Part shown: in pieces, positions 36,084 to 42,944 of the stretch
Layout of the letters: every line of letters starts with the position of its first letter
Position numbering within the stretch: position 1 is the stretch's first letter
Source: a virus
Virus record (IMG/VR): IMGVR_UViG_3300036768_001501
Span: 27,514 to 91,513 of that record
DNA: 64,000 bases
Strand: one strand, 5' to 3'
Notes under the pieces: model-generated
What the model saw: only the letters and a program-made list of their open reading frames with translations
What the model was told of the DNA's origin: nothing
Databases searched by the model: none
Translations under genes and position numbers: made by a program

Positions 36084-37228
36084 GTCTCGTTGGGGCTAAG
36101 CTTGAATACAATCGGCGCGAAGCCGATTTTCTCTGGATTAAAACAAATCTGGCAATTTTCGACAGCCGAGCTAGCAGCCCACGCAAAGTAAACTGCATTG
36201 ACGAGAAAGCGCACGTCGGTGCTGTTATCATTGTTTACCGACACATCAAGGTGCTCGGTTGAATCCCCTAGATATGACGACTTACTTTCCAGAATCATGG
36301 CACTGTCCTTGATAGATACAGCAATCTGCTTGATTTTCTCGATACTCGCCGTCTCAGCTAACAATGAAACCCGCTGGATTGCATTGGATAGCGCCTTTGC
36401 TGGCACGCTAATGCTATGCGTTGAGCCGGCGATGATTGCGTCAATCCCTAGCTCTGGCTTATGAAACACTGAGTTCGGGCATTGTACCGAAATGCGTGGA
36501 GTAACAATCTTGGTATGATTCTTGGTTGCAACGATGGTTGGTGAAATATACTGCGCAGCGCCGGTCAGCAAATGAATTATTGCGTCGGCGCAGTCTGGGT
36601 TGATCACGAACTCGATATTACCAGACGCGTCCCCAATGTCTTGCTCGACCAGGAGCAGACGGTACCGGTCTGTGGTCATGATCTGCAGCTTTGAATTTTT
36701 GACTGAGCAGAACAAAGCATAGAGCCCGCCCAGTTCTTCGGGCTTTGCTGTCGCCGAATTGAGCAGGGAGATCGACTTCTTGATAGCCTTCGCGAGATCG
36801 AATCCGCTTGGTGCAACAAATTCTACTTGCCCATCCGCATCGTTCGCGATACGCTTGCGCGACTCGAGTACAGACATTAAGGCATATTCCTGGTCCTGGA
36901 TTATATGTAATCTGCTACGGTTGCTGCCTGCATCTATCGTAATAGACTTCTCGTTGAATTTCAGCTCGACGTTTTCGACGGAGCTAAGTTTTAGGAGCTT
37001 ACTAAGAACTTCGGCTTCTACGGCTCCTGCGCGTGAGTCTGCCGATTCGTTGCCAGGCTCGACCTCGATAGATGCATACACAGTAGCATCAATGTTGTCG
37101 CCGCCAACTTGCAGTGACCTTTGTTCGCGGTCAAATGTAAGAGCCACGACGGCTGGACTGTGCGCAGCTTTGGGCGACCGAATGATGGTCTCGACGGCGG
37201 TAGCCAACTTCTCACGATTAACGAGCAT
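36050..37228 (-). CDS. dnaN: DNA polymerase sliding clamp (beta subunit, 392 aa)
   Basis: Minus-strand ATG 37228 lies behind AAGGAGG. Length is close to bacterial beta clamps (about 365-400 aa). The protein starts with the usual MLVNREKLATAVETIIR helix and shows three clamp-like repeats, for example NVELKFNEKSITIDAGSNRS, LYALFCSVKNSKLQIMTTDR (the conserved 'ATDxxRL' strand, here TTDRYRLLLVE) and a final MPMVNLS, matching the usual MPMR(L/V) end that forms the partner-binding pocket. It would form a ring that tethers a polymerase to DNA. No polymerase gene is visible in this window, so it may serve a phage polymerase elsewhere or the host one. Confidence 0.88.
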   Translation of the reverse strand: MLVNREKLATAVETIIRSPKAAHSPAVVALTFDREQRSLQVGGDNIDATVYASIEVEPGNESADSRAGAVEAEVLSKLLKLSSVENVELKFNEKSITIDAGSNRSRLHIIQDQEYALMSVLESRKRIANDADGQVEFVAPSGFDLAKAIKKSISLLNSATAKPEELGGLYALFCSVKNSKLQIMTTDRYRLLLVEQDIGDASGNIEFVINPDCADAIIHLLTGAAQYISPTIVATKNHTKIVTPRISVQCPNSVFHKPELGIDAIIAGSTHSISVPAKALSNAIQRVSLLAETASIEKIKQIAVSIKDSAMILESKSSYLGDSTEHLDVSVNNDNSTDVRFLVNAVYFAWAASSAVENCQICFNPEKIGFAPIVFKLSPNETCLVMPMVNLS

Positions 37229-37240
37229 CTTTTCCTCCTT

Positions 37241-37444
37241 TTATCCCACGTAGACAACCAATTCGCCGTTAGGTAGCCGCCTAATTACATAGAAGCAACC
37301 TTCCGACTCAACTTCCCATAGCGGAATTTCTCCATTGCGCTTTGGGGTTCCGAGCATTGTAGTTAGCTCACTTTCACTTGCATGCTTCAGCGAGCCTGCA
37401 TCGATTCTTCTTACAATTTCTAGTTTGTCCATGTGCCAAACCAT
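37241..37444 (-). CDS. Small hypothetical protein (63-67 aa)
   Basis: The gene precedes dnaN by 12 bases, and its stop overlaps the dnaN leader, so the two are co-transcribed. ATG 37444 or ATG 37432 (MDKLEIVRRIDAGSLKHA) may be the start; the second gives a more usual N-terminus, and neither has a good ribosome site. The product is an N-terminal helix and a C-terminal beta hairpin (GCFYVIRRLPNGELVVYVG). No family recognised. Confidence 0.5.
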   Translation of the reverse strand: MVWHMDKLEIVRRIDAGSLKHASESELTTMLGTPKRNGEIPLWEVESEGCFYVIRRLPNGELVVYVG

Positions 37445-37490
37445 AAATTACGTCGTTGGACGATGCAACCTATTGATTTGCTTTATACTT

Positions 37491-37913
37491 ATGTTGTATG
37501 TTTGCTGCGTGTGGTTGATCGAAAAGCTCATGCGCTTAGTCTTCTGGCTCTCGAAGCGCATGAGGAAGCGCGAGCTGGAAGTAGAGCCGTGGTGGCCACT
37601 GACTGATGTAAATCCGACTAGAAGCGAAATTCACGGACTGACGCTTAGTGTTGCAGACGATCGTTGGCAAGAGGGGGATTATCGTGGGTACGGCAATATG
37701 TTCATTGAAAACGCCGGCATAGGGAGACATAGCTTTGATGAGATGGTCGAGCATGCTGCTATGCATTTGATATATTTGCACGCCGGTCGCAGAGACGATG
37801 CTAACAGGAGTGCGTACGCCCATCTTGGGGCTGTTTTAGTGGCGATGGAGATTCTTTGTTATTATGCACAGGAGAAACCACATGTCTTCAGATGTGTACA
37901 AAAAACTTCGTGA
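37491..37913 (+). CDS. Membrane-anchored hypothetical protein (140 aa)
   Basis: This first plus-strand gene of a short divergent trio starts at ATG 37491 or the in-frame TTG 37473; a TTTATACTT -10-like element overlaps the start, so a later start cannot be excluded. The N-terminal ~25 residues are hydrophobic then basic (WLIEKLMRLVFWLSKRMRKR), giving one membrane segment. The cytoplasmic part contains PWWPL and a helical HSFDEMVEHAAMHLIYLHAG region. It overlaps the next gene by 32 bases. Function unknown. Confidence 0.5.
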   Translation: MLYVCCVWLIEKLMRLVFWLSKRMRKRELEVEPWWPLTDVNPTRSEIHGLTLSVADDRWQEGDYRGYGNMFIENAGIGRHSFDEMVEHAAMHLIYLHAGRRDDANRSAYAHLGAVLVAMEILCYYAQEKPHVFRCVQKTS

Positions 37914-38121
37914 AGCCCTGCCGATCAAGTACCCAAAGAGTGTTTGCCCCGTATGCGCGCTTGGGGACCATGAGTTGATTAAAGCCGTTGATAGGCTTTG
38001 GCAAGAAGGGTTTCGCGGTGCAGCAATCGCCGCATCTTTGGCGACAATTGGCGTTCGCAATATCACAAAGCACGCCGTTGAGAGGCATGGGAAAGCGTGT
38101 CTGAAAGAGAAAAAACGCTGA
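37882..38121 (+). CDS. Small DNA-binding-like protein with CPVC motif (79 aa)
   Basis: ATG 37882 follows CAGGAG. A CPVC pair at residues 22-25 and a later histidine-rich helix (ITKHAVERHGKACL) could form a zinc site. The middle (FRGAAIAASLATIGVRNITK) resembles a helix-turn-helix of the kind found in small terminase or site-recognition subunits, where a short HTH recognises DNA. It overlaps the metallophosphoesterase gene by 25 bases. The assignment is tentative. Confidence 0.5.
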   Translation: MSSDVYKKLREALPIKYPKSVCPVCALGDHELIKAVDRLWQEGFRGAAIAASLATIGVRNITKHAVERHGKACLKEKKR

Positions 38122-39167
38122 GGGAGATTGCCAAGCTAAAGGCACGGGAAGAGCGCCTTGAGCGAACGATTGCAAACCTCCTTCAGCGACTTGAAGAAGA
38201 AAAGAAGCGCAGAAAGGATTTGGCGTCAGCAATTTATAATGCTGCGCGCCAGGGCATTGACGCTTTGGAATTCCAGCCTATCGAACCGCCTCAAGTTTCT
38301 ACGGTTCCGGATCGTACGCCGCAGGTTGCGATAGCTGTTCTGAGCGATTGGCAGCTTGGCAAAGTTACCCATACGTACTCAACGAAAGTCTGCGAGCAGC
38401 GCATTGAGCTGTACGGGGATAAGCTCCTGTCGATTACGTCGATGCACAGACAGGCAGCTCCAGTCAACGAGCTGCGTGTTTATTTGTTAGGCGACATCAT
38501 TGAAGGCGAGTTGGTTTTCCCTGGGCAGGCTCACCAGATAGACGCTTCGCTCTACAAGCAAGTTACGTTGGACGGGCCAAGAATACTTGGCAACTTCCTC
38601 AGAAAGATGCTTGCAAATTTCGAGCGAATTACTGTTGTGGTTGTTTACGGCAACCACGGGGCGCTTGGTGGTAGGCAACGTAGGGAGTACCACCCAGAAA
38701 CTAATGCCGACCTGATGCTGTATAGGATTGTATCTTACATGTTCCACAATGAGCCTAGGATCAAGTTCGCTTTCCCTAAAAAGCACCAGGCATGGTACAA
38801 TGTAGATAAGATTGGGAAAAGCTCGTTTCTCCTGTTCCACGGTGACCAGATGAAAGGCGGCGGCTTTGCAGGCCTGCCGTTCTATGCGTTTGCCAGGGCT
38901 ATTCACTCTTGGTCCAGTGGAGCGATTCCGGAGAAGTTCGATTACGCCGTGTGTGGCCACTGGCACCAGGGGGCCAGCCTGCCGTTCAACTTTCGCATTC
39001 TCTGGGTGAACGGCAGCGTGGAGAGCTACAATACGTACGCCCAGGAACAGCTTAAATCAATGAGTGCTCCACACCAATGGCTATTGTTCTGCCACCCAGA
39101 TCATGGCGTGACTGCAGAGTATAGAATCTGGCTAAGTAGTGCGCCGTACGGCAAGAAGATTCAGTGA
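38097..39167 (+). CDS. Metallophosphoesterase (356 aa)
   Basis: GTG 38097 lies in the previous gene with a GGGA site upstream. Residues 1-45 form a charged coiled coil. The calcineurin-like phosphoesterase motifs appear in order: SDWQ (83-86, where DxH is usual), LLGDIIEGE (GD at 132-133), YGNHG (GNH at 185-187), LFHGDQ (248-250) and CGHWHQ (GHxH, 287-290). These bind two metal ions. The family includes nucleases and phosphatases; phage versions with a coiled-coil start are common in replication or recombination gene sets. The first motif has Gln instead of His, which is tolerated in some members. The substrate is unknown. Confidence 0.85.
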   Translation: MSEREKTLREIAKLKAREERLERTIANLLQRLEEEKKRRKDLASAIYNAARQGIDALEFQPIEPPQVSTVPDRTPQVAIAVLSDWQLGKVTHTYSTKVCEQRIELYGDKLLSITSMHRQAAPVNELRVYLLGDIIEGELVFPGQAHQIDASLYKQVTLDGPRILGNFLRKMLANFERITVVVVYGNHGALGGRQRREYHPETNADLMLYRIVSYMFHNEPRIKFAFPKKHQAWYNVDKIGKSSFLLFHGDQMKGGGFAGLPFYAFARAIHSWSSGAIPEKFDYAVCGHWHQGASLPFNFRILWVNGSVESYNTYAQEQLKSMSAPHQWLLFCHPDHGVTAEYRIWLSSAPYGKKIQ

Positions 39168-39499
39168 CTGATTCTTTTGATGCATGCGTTGGCAAGCTCT
39201 TTTGCCGATGCAACGCCTTTCTGGCAATCTCGCAGCATCATGTGCGTTACTGGCAGGTTATTGGGGTCGGCGCATTCCGGAATGTAGTCCTTGATTAGAA
39301 TCAGGACTTTTCCTGCGCTAGTAATGAAGTCCAAATTGATTGTCGATGATGTTGGGCAGACAGCGACTGCAGATGCGGAATGCAATACATATTCAAGTCC
39401 GCACGTAAGCAGCTTTTTGCATAGCTTGAATATTTGATCATCTGCATGTGCTTGCGTGGCCAGGAGCAGTGTTGCTGCTACTACGAATCTTTTCAGCAT
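39161..39499 (-). CDS. Secreted Cys-rich protein (112 aa)
   Basis: ATG 39499 (minus) follows GGAGG. A signal peptide (MLKRFVVAATLLLATQAHAD) precedes a ~93-residue mature chain with six cysteines (LCKKLLTCGLEY, AVCPTS, PECADP, RDCQKG, NACIK), an even number suited to three disulfides. It ends 7 bases into the convergent phosphoesterase gene. Function unknown; it is one of two exported proteins in the minus-strand block. Confidence 0.65.
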   Translation of the reverse strand: MLKRFVVAATLLLATQAHADDQIFKLCKKLLTCGLEYVLHSASAVAVCPTSSTINLDFITSAGKVLILIKDYIPECADPNNLPVTHMMLRDCQKGVASAKELANACIKRISH

Positions 39500-39528
39500 A
39501 GCATTACCTCCATTGGGGTTGTTAATCT

Positions 39529-39609
39529 ATACGCCCGGCCTTGGTTGCAAGAAAGAAGAGGCAGAAGCGCTTTGTTTTTTGTTAGCCACAACACAAAGGC
39601 CGGGCGTAT
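39529..39609. repeat. 14-bp perfect inverted repeat around a 53-base loop
   Basis: ATACGCCCGGCCTT (39529-39542) and AAGGCCGGGCGTAT (39596-39609) are exact inverse complements. The element fills the gap between the adenine methylase gene and the small secreted gene. It could be a terminator-like or regulatory RNA structure; no T tract follows on either strand. Confidence 0.7.
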
Positions 39610-39611
39610 CT

Positions 39612-40454
39612 TCAGGTTCTGATTTTCACCCACAGGCTTTCTACCCGTGTGGGCTTGGAGCCGGGGGAAAGAACACGCTGGTCTCTCCCTTCAAGCTGGC
39701 TGCATTTCAATGTCGTCTTTCGTGGGATGTCGATGCGCTGAAAGCCGTTAGATTCTAGCTTATTGTATATGTCGTGCTTATAGCCTGAAACGACGGCGCT
39801 GCCTTTCAGATTTAGAAGAGTCTCGATCAGTTGCTCGTGCAACTGGATATTCATTTCGTGGTTGTATAGCTCTGATTTCTTGTCTTTGATGTACGGTGGG
39901 TCGATATAGAAGAATACCTTTGCGTGGTCGTAGTACTTGATGCACTCGATGCCGTCCATTTGGTCAATGATGCAGTGCTTAAGCCTGAATACGTACGCAT
40001 CGATCAGAGCCTGGCGCATGAGCCAGGAGTTCACGCGAATATTGACGCCATTGCGCGTATCGAATCCGCGTGAGAATTGCGCCCCCATGCCATTGACAGA
40101 CATGAGGCTTGTAACCATTGTGGCCCAGGCGCGTTCTACTTGGGTTATGTTGTCCTTACAAATCATGAGTTGTTTTGCGCGCTCAAATTCAGCCTTGGCG
40201 TACGGTGTATACTGGACCATGTGCCTGAGTTCGTTTGCCAGGTCTTTCGATTTCAGCACGCGGAACAGGTTGACGATGTCTCCGTCAATATCGTTGATGA
40301 CTTCAGTTGGATGCGGGTCTTTGGCAAAGAGGACAGCGCACGAGCCAGCGTACGGTTCGCAATATACCATCGTATCCTGTGGAATATAGGCAATAATCCT
40401 CTTAGCCATAGCTCCCTTGGAGCCAGGGTACATCAGCGGCGGTCGAATGCCCAT
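39612..40454 (-). CDS. D12-class DNA adenine methyltransferase (280 aa)
   Basis: Family motifs are clear: MYPGSKG (8-14, the FxGxK start of D12 enzymes), EPYAGSCAV (33-41, AdoMet-binding motif I) and FYIDPPYIKD (182-191), holding the catalytic DPPY. The length is typical of Dam/DpnIIA-type enzymes (270-285 aa), which methylate adenine-N6, usually in GATC. The recognition sequence cannot be read from the protein. It could protect phage DNA from host restriction or mark DNA for repair or packaging. No restriction partner is nearby. ATG 40454 lacks a good ribosome site. Confidence 0.9.
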   Translation of the reverse strand: MGIRPPLMYPGSKGAMAKRIIAYIPQDTMVYCEPYAGSCAVLFAKDPHPTEVINDIDGDIVNLFRVLKSKDLANELRHMVQYTPYAKAEFERAKQLMICKDNITQVERAWATMVTSLMSVNGMGAQFSRGFDTRNGVNIRVNSWLMRQALIDAYVFRLKHCIIDQMDGIECIKYYDHAKVFFYIDPPYIKDKKSELYNHEMNIQLHEQLIETLLNLKGSAVVSGYKHDIYNKLESNGFQRIDIPRKTTLKCSQLEGRDQRVLSPGSKPTRVESLWVKIRT

Positions 40455-40464
40455 AGAATGTAAC

Positions 40465-40875
40465 TTACGAGTTAGCTTTTAGCTGATTCTGTTTTGCTTC
40501 TAGGCCAGTCAAGCAGCCGTCAACGGCTGACTTGATGATTGCAGCAAGGACATCAACATCGTCACTCTTGACTTTTTCATCAAGCAGTGACGCTGCAGTG
40601 TGGTATGCGTACCACACCCAATCGGTGGCCTGGTTACCAGCGATTTCCTTTGCCTTGTTACCGACAACCAGCTCCGGCCCAAGAGCCGAAAGCTTGGCCA
40701 GGGTTACTTTCGTGGCAGCTAGCTTGTCAGCGTCAAGATTGATGTTACGGCACTGGTTCATCGCTAGCGAGCGGGCCACTCCAACAACCAGCGGCGATAC
40801 TGTTTTGAGCTTCTGATTCACGCTTGCGCAGCCAAGCGCGGTGGCAAGAAACGCCAAGATGGTCAACTTTTTCAT
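40465..40875 (-). CDS. Putative lipoprotein (136 aa)
   Basis: AGGAGG lies 6 bases before the minus-strand ATG 40875, ruling out the TTG two codons upstream. MKKLTILAFLATALGCASVN is a lipoprotein signal with lipobox ALG/C. The mature protein is helical (residues 25-130) with three cysteines, no recognised family. Together with the secreted gene at 39161 it suggests that part of this block acts at the cell envelope, for example in superinfection exclusion, which is inference. Confidence 0.6.
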   Translation of the reverse strand: MKKLTILAFLATALGCASVNQKLKTVSPLVVGVARSLAMNQCRNINLDADKLAATKVTLAKLSALGPELVVGNKAKEIAGNQATDWVWYAYHTAASLLDEKVKSDDVDVLAAIIKSAVDGCLTGLEAKQNQLKANS

Positions 40876-40930
40876 TGGCAACCTCCTATGGGATCGAGGT
40901 CATTGTACTATAATGCTAGGTATAAGGCAA

Positions 40931-41506
40931 TTACTCCATCAGGAGCGCTAGATACAGCCCAATTAGATAGATTATTTCGGTGCGAGCGTTTTTATCTTTA
41001 GACATTAGGCATGCGCATATGGCATTTTCTTTTCGCCTTAACTGCTCTGACCACTCTGCGGCTACAACTAGTACTGGGTCTTTGCGGTTAGCCGAAACAC
41101 AAAGAACGCAGTTTTCGTTATGGGCTTTCTTGAAAATATTGTACAACCGCGTGGATGTAATCGTGCCGCCGAATGGCCATTCGAGAGTTTTGGCAAGAGC
41201 TTCGTCGTTCTTGCACTCGAATCCGACAATACTCTTCTCGCCAGCACGCCCAAAATGCCAATTGACAATGTCGATTGCTTTCTGGCTTTTTAATAATACA
41301 TCTACGCCTGGCTGCGACATGCGGCGTATGAGTATGTCCCCGTCCGGCTCGGAAACATACTCAGCGCCGTTGCGATTGCCAGGCTTGGTTGGCGGAGACG
41401 CCATAATCGTCAGCCCGAAGCTGTACGATAGCATCTCCGCCACTTCTTGCTGCAAGGCCCGACCCTTAGCCTTCTTGGACGCTGTACGCATACTACGCTT
41501 GCCCAT
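40931..41506 (-). CDS. PD-(D/E)XK-type nuclease, resolvase-like (191 aa)
   Basis: The N-terminal KKAKGRALQQEVAEML helix, then EYVSEPDGDIL (residues 51-61), then GFECKN (95-100, the E-x-K of the catalytic strand) are the order of motifs in PD-(D/E)XK nucleases used by phages as Holliday-junction resolvase-like enzymes. The helix and the EPDGD/ECK pair carry metal-binding residues. Overlap by 14 bases with the upstream RHH gene indicates one operon. The substrate is inferred, not shown. Confidence 0.65.
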   Translation of the reverse strand: MGKRSMRTASKKAKGRALQQEVAEMLSYSFGLTIMASPPTKPGNRNGAEYVSEPDGDILIRRMSQPGVDVLLKSQKAIDIVNWHFGRAGEKSIVGFECKNDEALAKTLEWPFGGTITSTRLYNIFKKAHNENCVLCVSANRKDPVLVVAAEWSEQLRRKENAICACLMSKDKNARTEIIYLIGLYLALLME

Positions 41507-41708
41507 TTGATTTTGGCCTCCTGATGCGCATCACGGCGCAGCGTACAATGGATTCGTCAAGATTGCCAGCTCTGATGGCCCTTAGCAGGTTTGCGGTGCT
41601 CTGTTTCATAAACGTAGACACGCGCAAAGATTCCTGCTCTGCCATGATTTGAATTGACTGGTACTGCTCTGGCGTAAGTGTAACAGCGACTGCTTTCTGC
41701 CTAGTCAT
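41493..41708 (-). CDS. Ribbon-helix-helix DNA-binding protein 1 (71 aa)
   Basis: The sequence MTRQKAVAVTLTPEQYQSIQ begins with a strand (AVAVTLT) and continues with two helices (residues 13-26 and 31-50), the ribbon-helix-helix pattern of Arc/CopG regulators, which dimerise and bind DNA with the strand. It overlaps the second RHH gene by 4 bases and the nuclease gene by 14 bases. Tandem small RHH genes may regulate their own operon. Confidence 0.6.
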   Translation of the reverse strand: MTRQKAVAVTLTPEQYQSIQIMAEQESLRVSTFMKQSTANLLRAIRAGNLDESIVRCAVMRIRRPKSNGQA

Positions 41709-41911
41709 TGGCTTACCTCCACTTGAGCATTTTGGCTTGTCTGTTCTTGGATTGCTACCGAATCAACGATGTCACCGAGCAGCTTGTGTGCTTTATACAA
41801 AGCGGCTGCGCGGACAATGGCGGCATGGGGGATGCCATGCTTCCGCGATAGTTCGTCGATTTCGGCGAACATTTCTGGTTGAAACTGCACTACGACAACT
41901 TTGTTTCGCAT
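41705..41911 (-). CDS. Ribbon-helix-helix DNA-binding protein 2 (68 aa)
   Basis: MRNKVVVVQFQPEMFAEIDE starts with a strand KVVVVQF and is followed by helices EMFAEIDELSRKHG and PHAAIVRAAALYKAHKLL: a clear CopG/Arc type RHH arrangement (residues 4-47) with an acidic tail. It is likely a transcriptional regulator of the minus-strand operon. A GGAGGT site precedes the minus-strand ATG 41911. Two RHH proteins in a row could form a heterodimer, but that is inference. Confidence 0.7.
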   Translation of the reverse strand: MRNKVVVVQFQPEMFAEIDELSRKHGIPHAAIVRAAALYKAHKLLGDIVDSVAIQEQTSQNAQVEVSQ

Positions 41912-41934
41912 CTTCTACTACCTCCTAAGTAGTT

Positions 41935-42564
41935 TTATGCTTCTGGCTGCTGATACAGCCGTAAGCATTCTTCCTTTACCTTACAACTACCGCATGGCCA
42001 TGTCGGCTGGCGGTAAACTATATTGCCTGTGTCCATGTCATACGCATGCGTGAAAGCCCAGGGTGGGTCGGGCAGCTTGTGAGAACTGGTTTGAGCTAAC
42101 AAGGTTTCTACTTCTTTTTCGTATTCGCCTGGCTCCAAATGGTCCAGGCGAACATCGAACGTTTCCCTGCAAACCCAGAGCGCCGATGCGCCAATGCCAA
42201 ATGCGACGCTCAGAATCTTCAGGCTGCGCACGACGTGCGGGAATGCATGCAGTGGCTTAGAGAAATTGAACCGAGGTGCTGGGATAATGACGCCAACGCG
42301 GTTATCGCTACCGGTGTCGCTCAGAAAAACAATGTCTGGCTTAATGAGGACACCATTGATTGTAATCGCGTCATCGTCTGTTCCAGGGCGAAACTTAAAG
42401 TAGGTCTGCATGTATTCGCTTTCCGCAATCGCCTTGCGGAACGCCGCATTGAGGGCAAACGCACGCGCAGTTTTTGCGGGTAGCGGCCTCGTTAGGTCTG
42501 TTCCCAGACGCGCTTCTAGATTGACAGCGCGAACACAGGTTGCAACTCTGAAATATTCTACCAT
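41935..42564 (-). CDS. Cas4/RecB-like protein with C-terminal Cys cluster, possibly inactive (209 aa)
   Basis: An N-terminal cysteine (ATCVRA) and a C-terminal WPCGSCKVKEECLRL cluster (about residues 190-204) form a pattern like the iron-sulfur cluster of Cas4/AddB-type nucleases. The middle has IKPDIVFLS (about 74-82), resembling the PD of the PD-(D/E)XK core. The next strand, VGVIIPA (about 90), lacks the E-x-K pair. It may be a nuclease-fold protein that has lost activity, or one whose core I have misaligned. A GGAGG site precedes ATG 42564. Confidence 0.4.
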   Translation of the reverse strand: MVEYFRVATCVRAVNLEARLGTDLTRPLPAKTARAFALNAAFRKAIAESEYMQTYFKFRPGTDDDAITINGVLIKPDIVFLSDTGSDNRVGVIIPAPRFNFSKPLHAFPHVVRSLKILSVAFGIGASALWVCRETFDVRLDHLEPGEYEKEVETLLAQTSSHKLPDPPWAFTHAYDMDTGNIVYRQPTWPCGSCKVKEECLRLYQQPEA

Positions 42565-42581
42565 CTTTTCCTCCTTTCTGT

Positions 42582-42944
42582 TTATACAAGGCTCATTTCA
42601 GCGCGCTTCAGCGCTAGCTTTGATCTTAACATATCAATATAAGTTCGCAAGCTCTCGTATCTAACTCTTGCAACGTTTGCTTTCTTTGCCGCTGCGTTCA
42701 TGCCTGTAATATGCTCGATGTACTCCGGCGAAGCCAATGCTTCTGCCTCGCGCTGGGCATCGGACTTGGCGGAGCTTTGCTGCTTGAGTCGTGCAACAAG
42801 CACTTTCTTGGTCTCATACAAAAGCTCATACGCAGCTTGCGCTTCGGCCCATTCAAGTCCGGCATCAAGCAGCTCTTTATATAGCTTTTGTGGGTCAAAG
42901 TCTGTTTCATTGATTTCTGCTTTTGCCTCTTCAATCCAGCTCAT
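42582..42944 (-). CDS. Helical phage protein (120 aa)
   Basis: Mostly charged helix with a central SPEYIEHITGMNAAAKKANV and ending RSKLALKRAEMSLV. I have an impression that a protein with this pattern is often next to recombination or helicase genes in phages, but I cannot name it. It overlaps the helicase gene by 4 bases (ATGA). Likely a small partner of that helicase or of the nuclease. Confidence 0.55.
   Translation of the reverse strand: MSWIEEAKAEINETDFDPQKLYKELLDAGLEWAEAQAAYELLYETKKVLVARLKQQSSAKSDAQREAEALASPEYIEHITGMNAAAKKANVARVRYESLRTYIDMLRSKLALKRAEMSLV

Noticed and set aside
39612-40454. Adenine methylase as the enzyme that recognises GTAC
   Set aside because: Attractive given the GTAC excess, but D12 enzymes mostly modify GATC and recognition cannot be read from the sequence; SMRT or nanopore data would decide.
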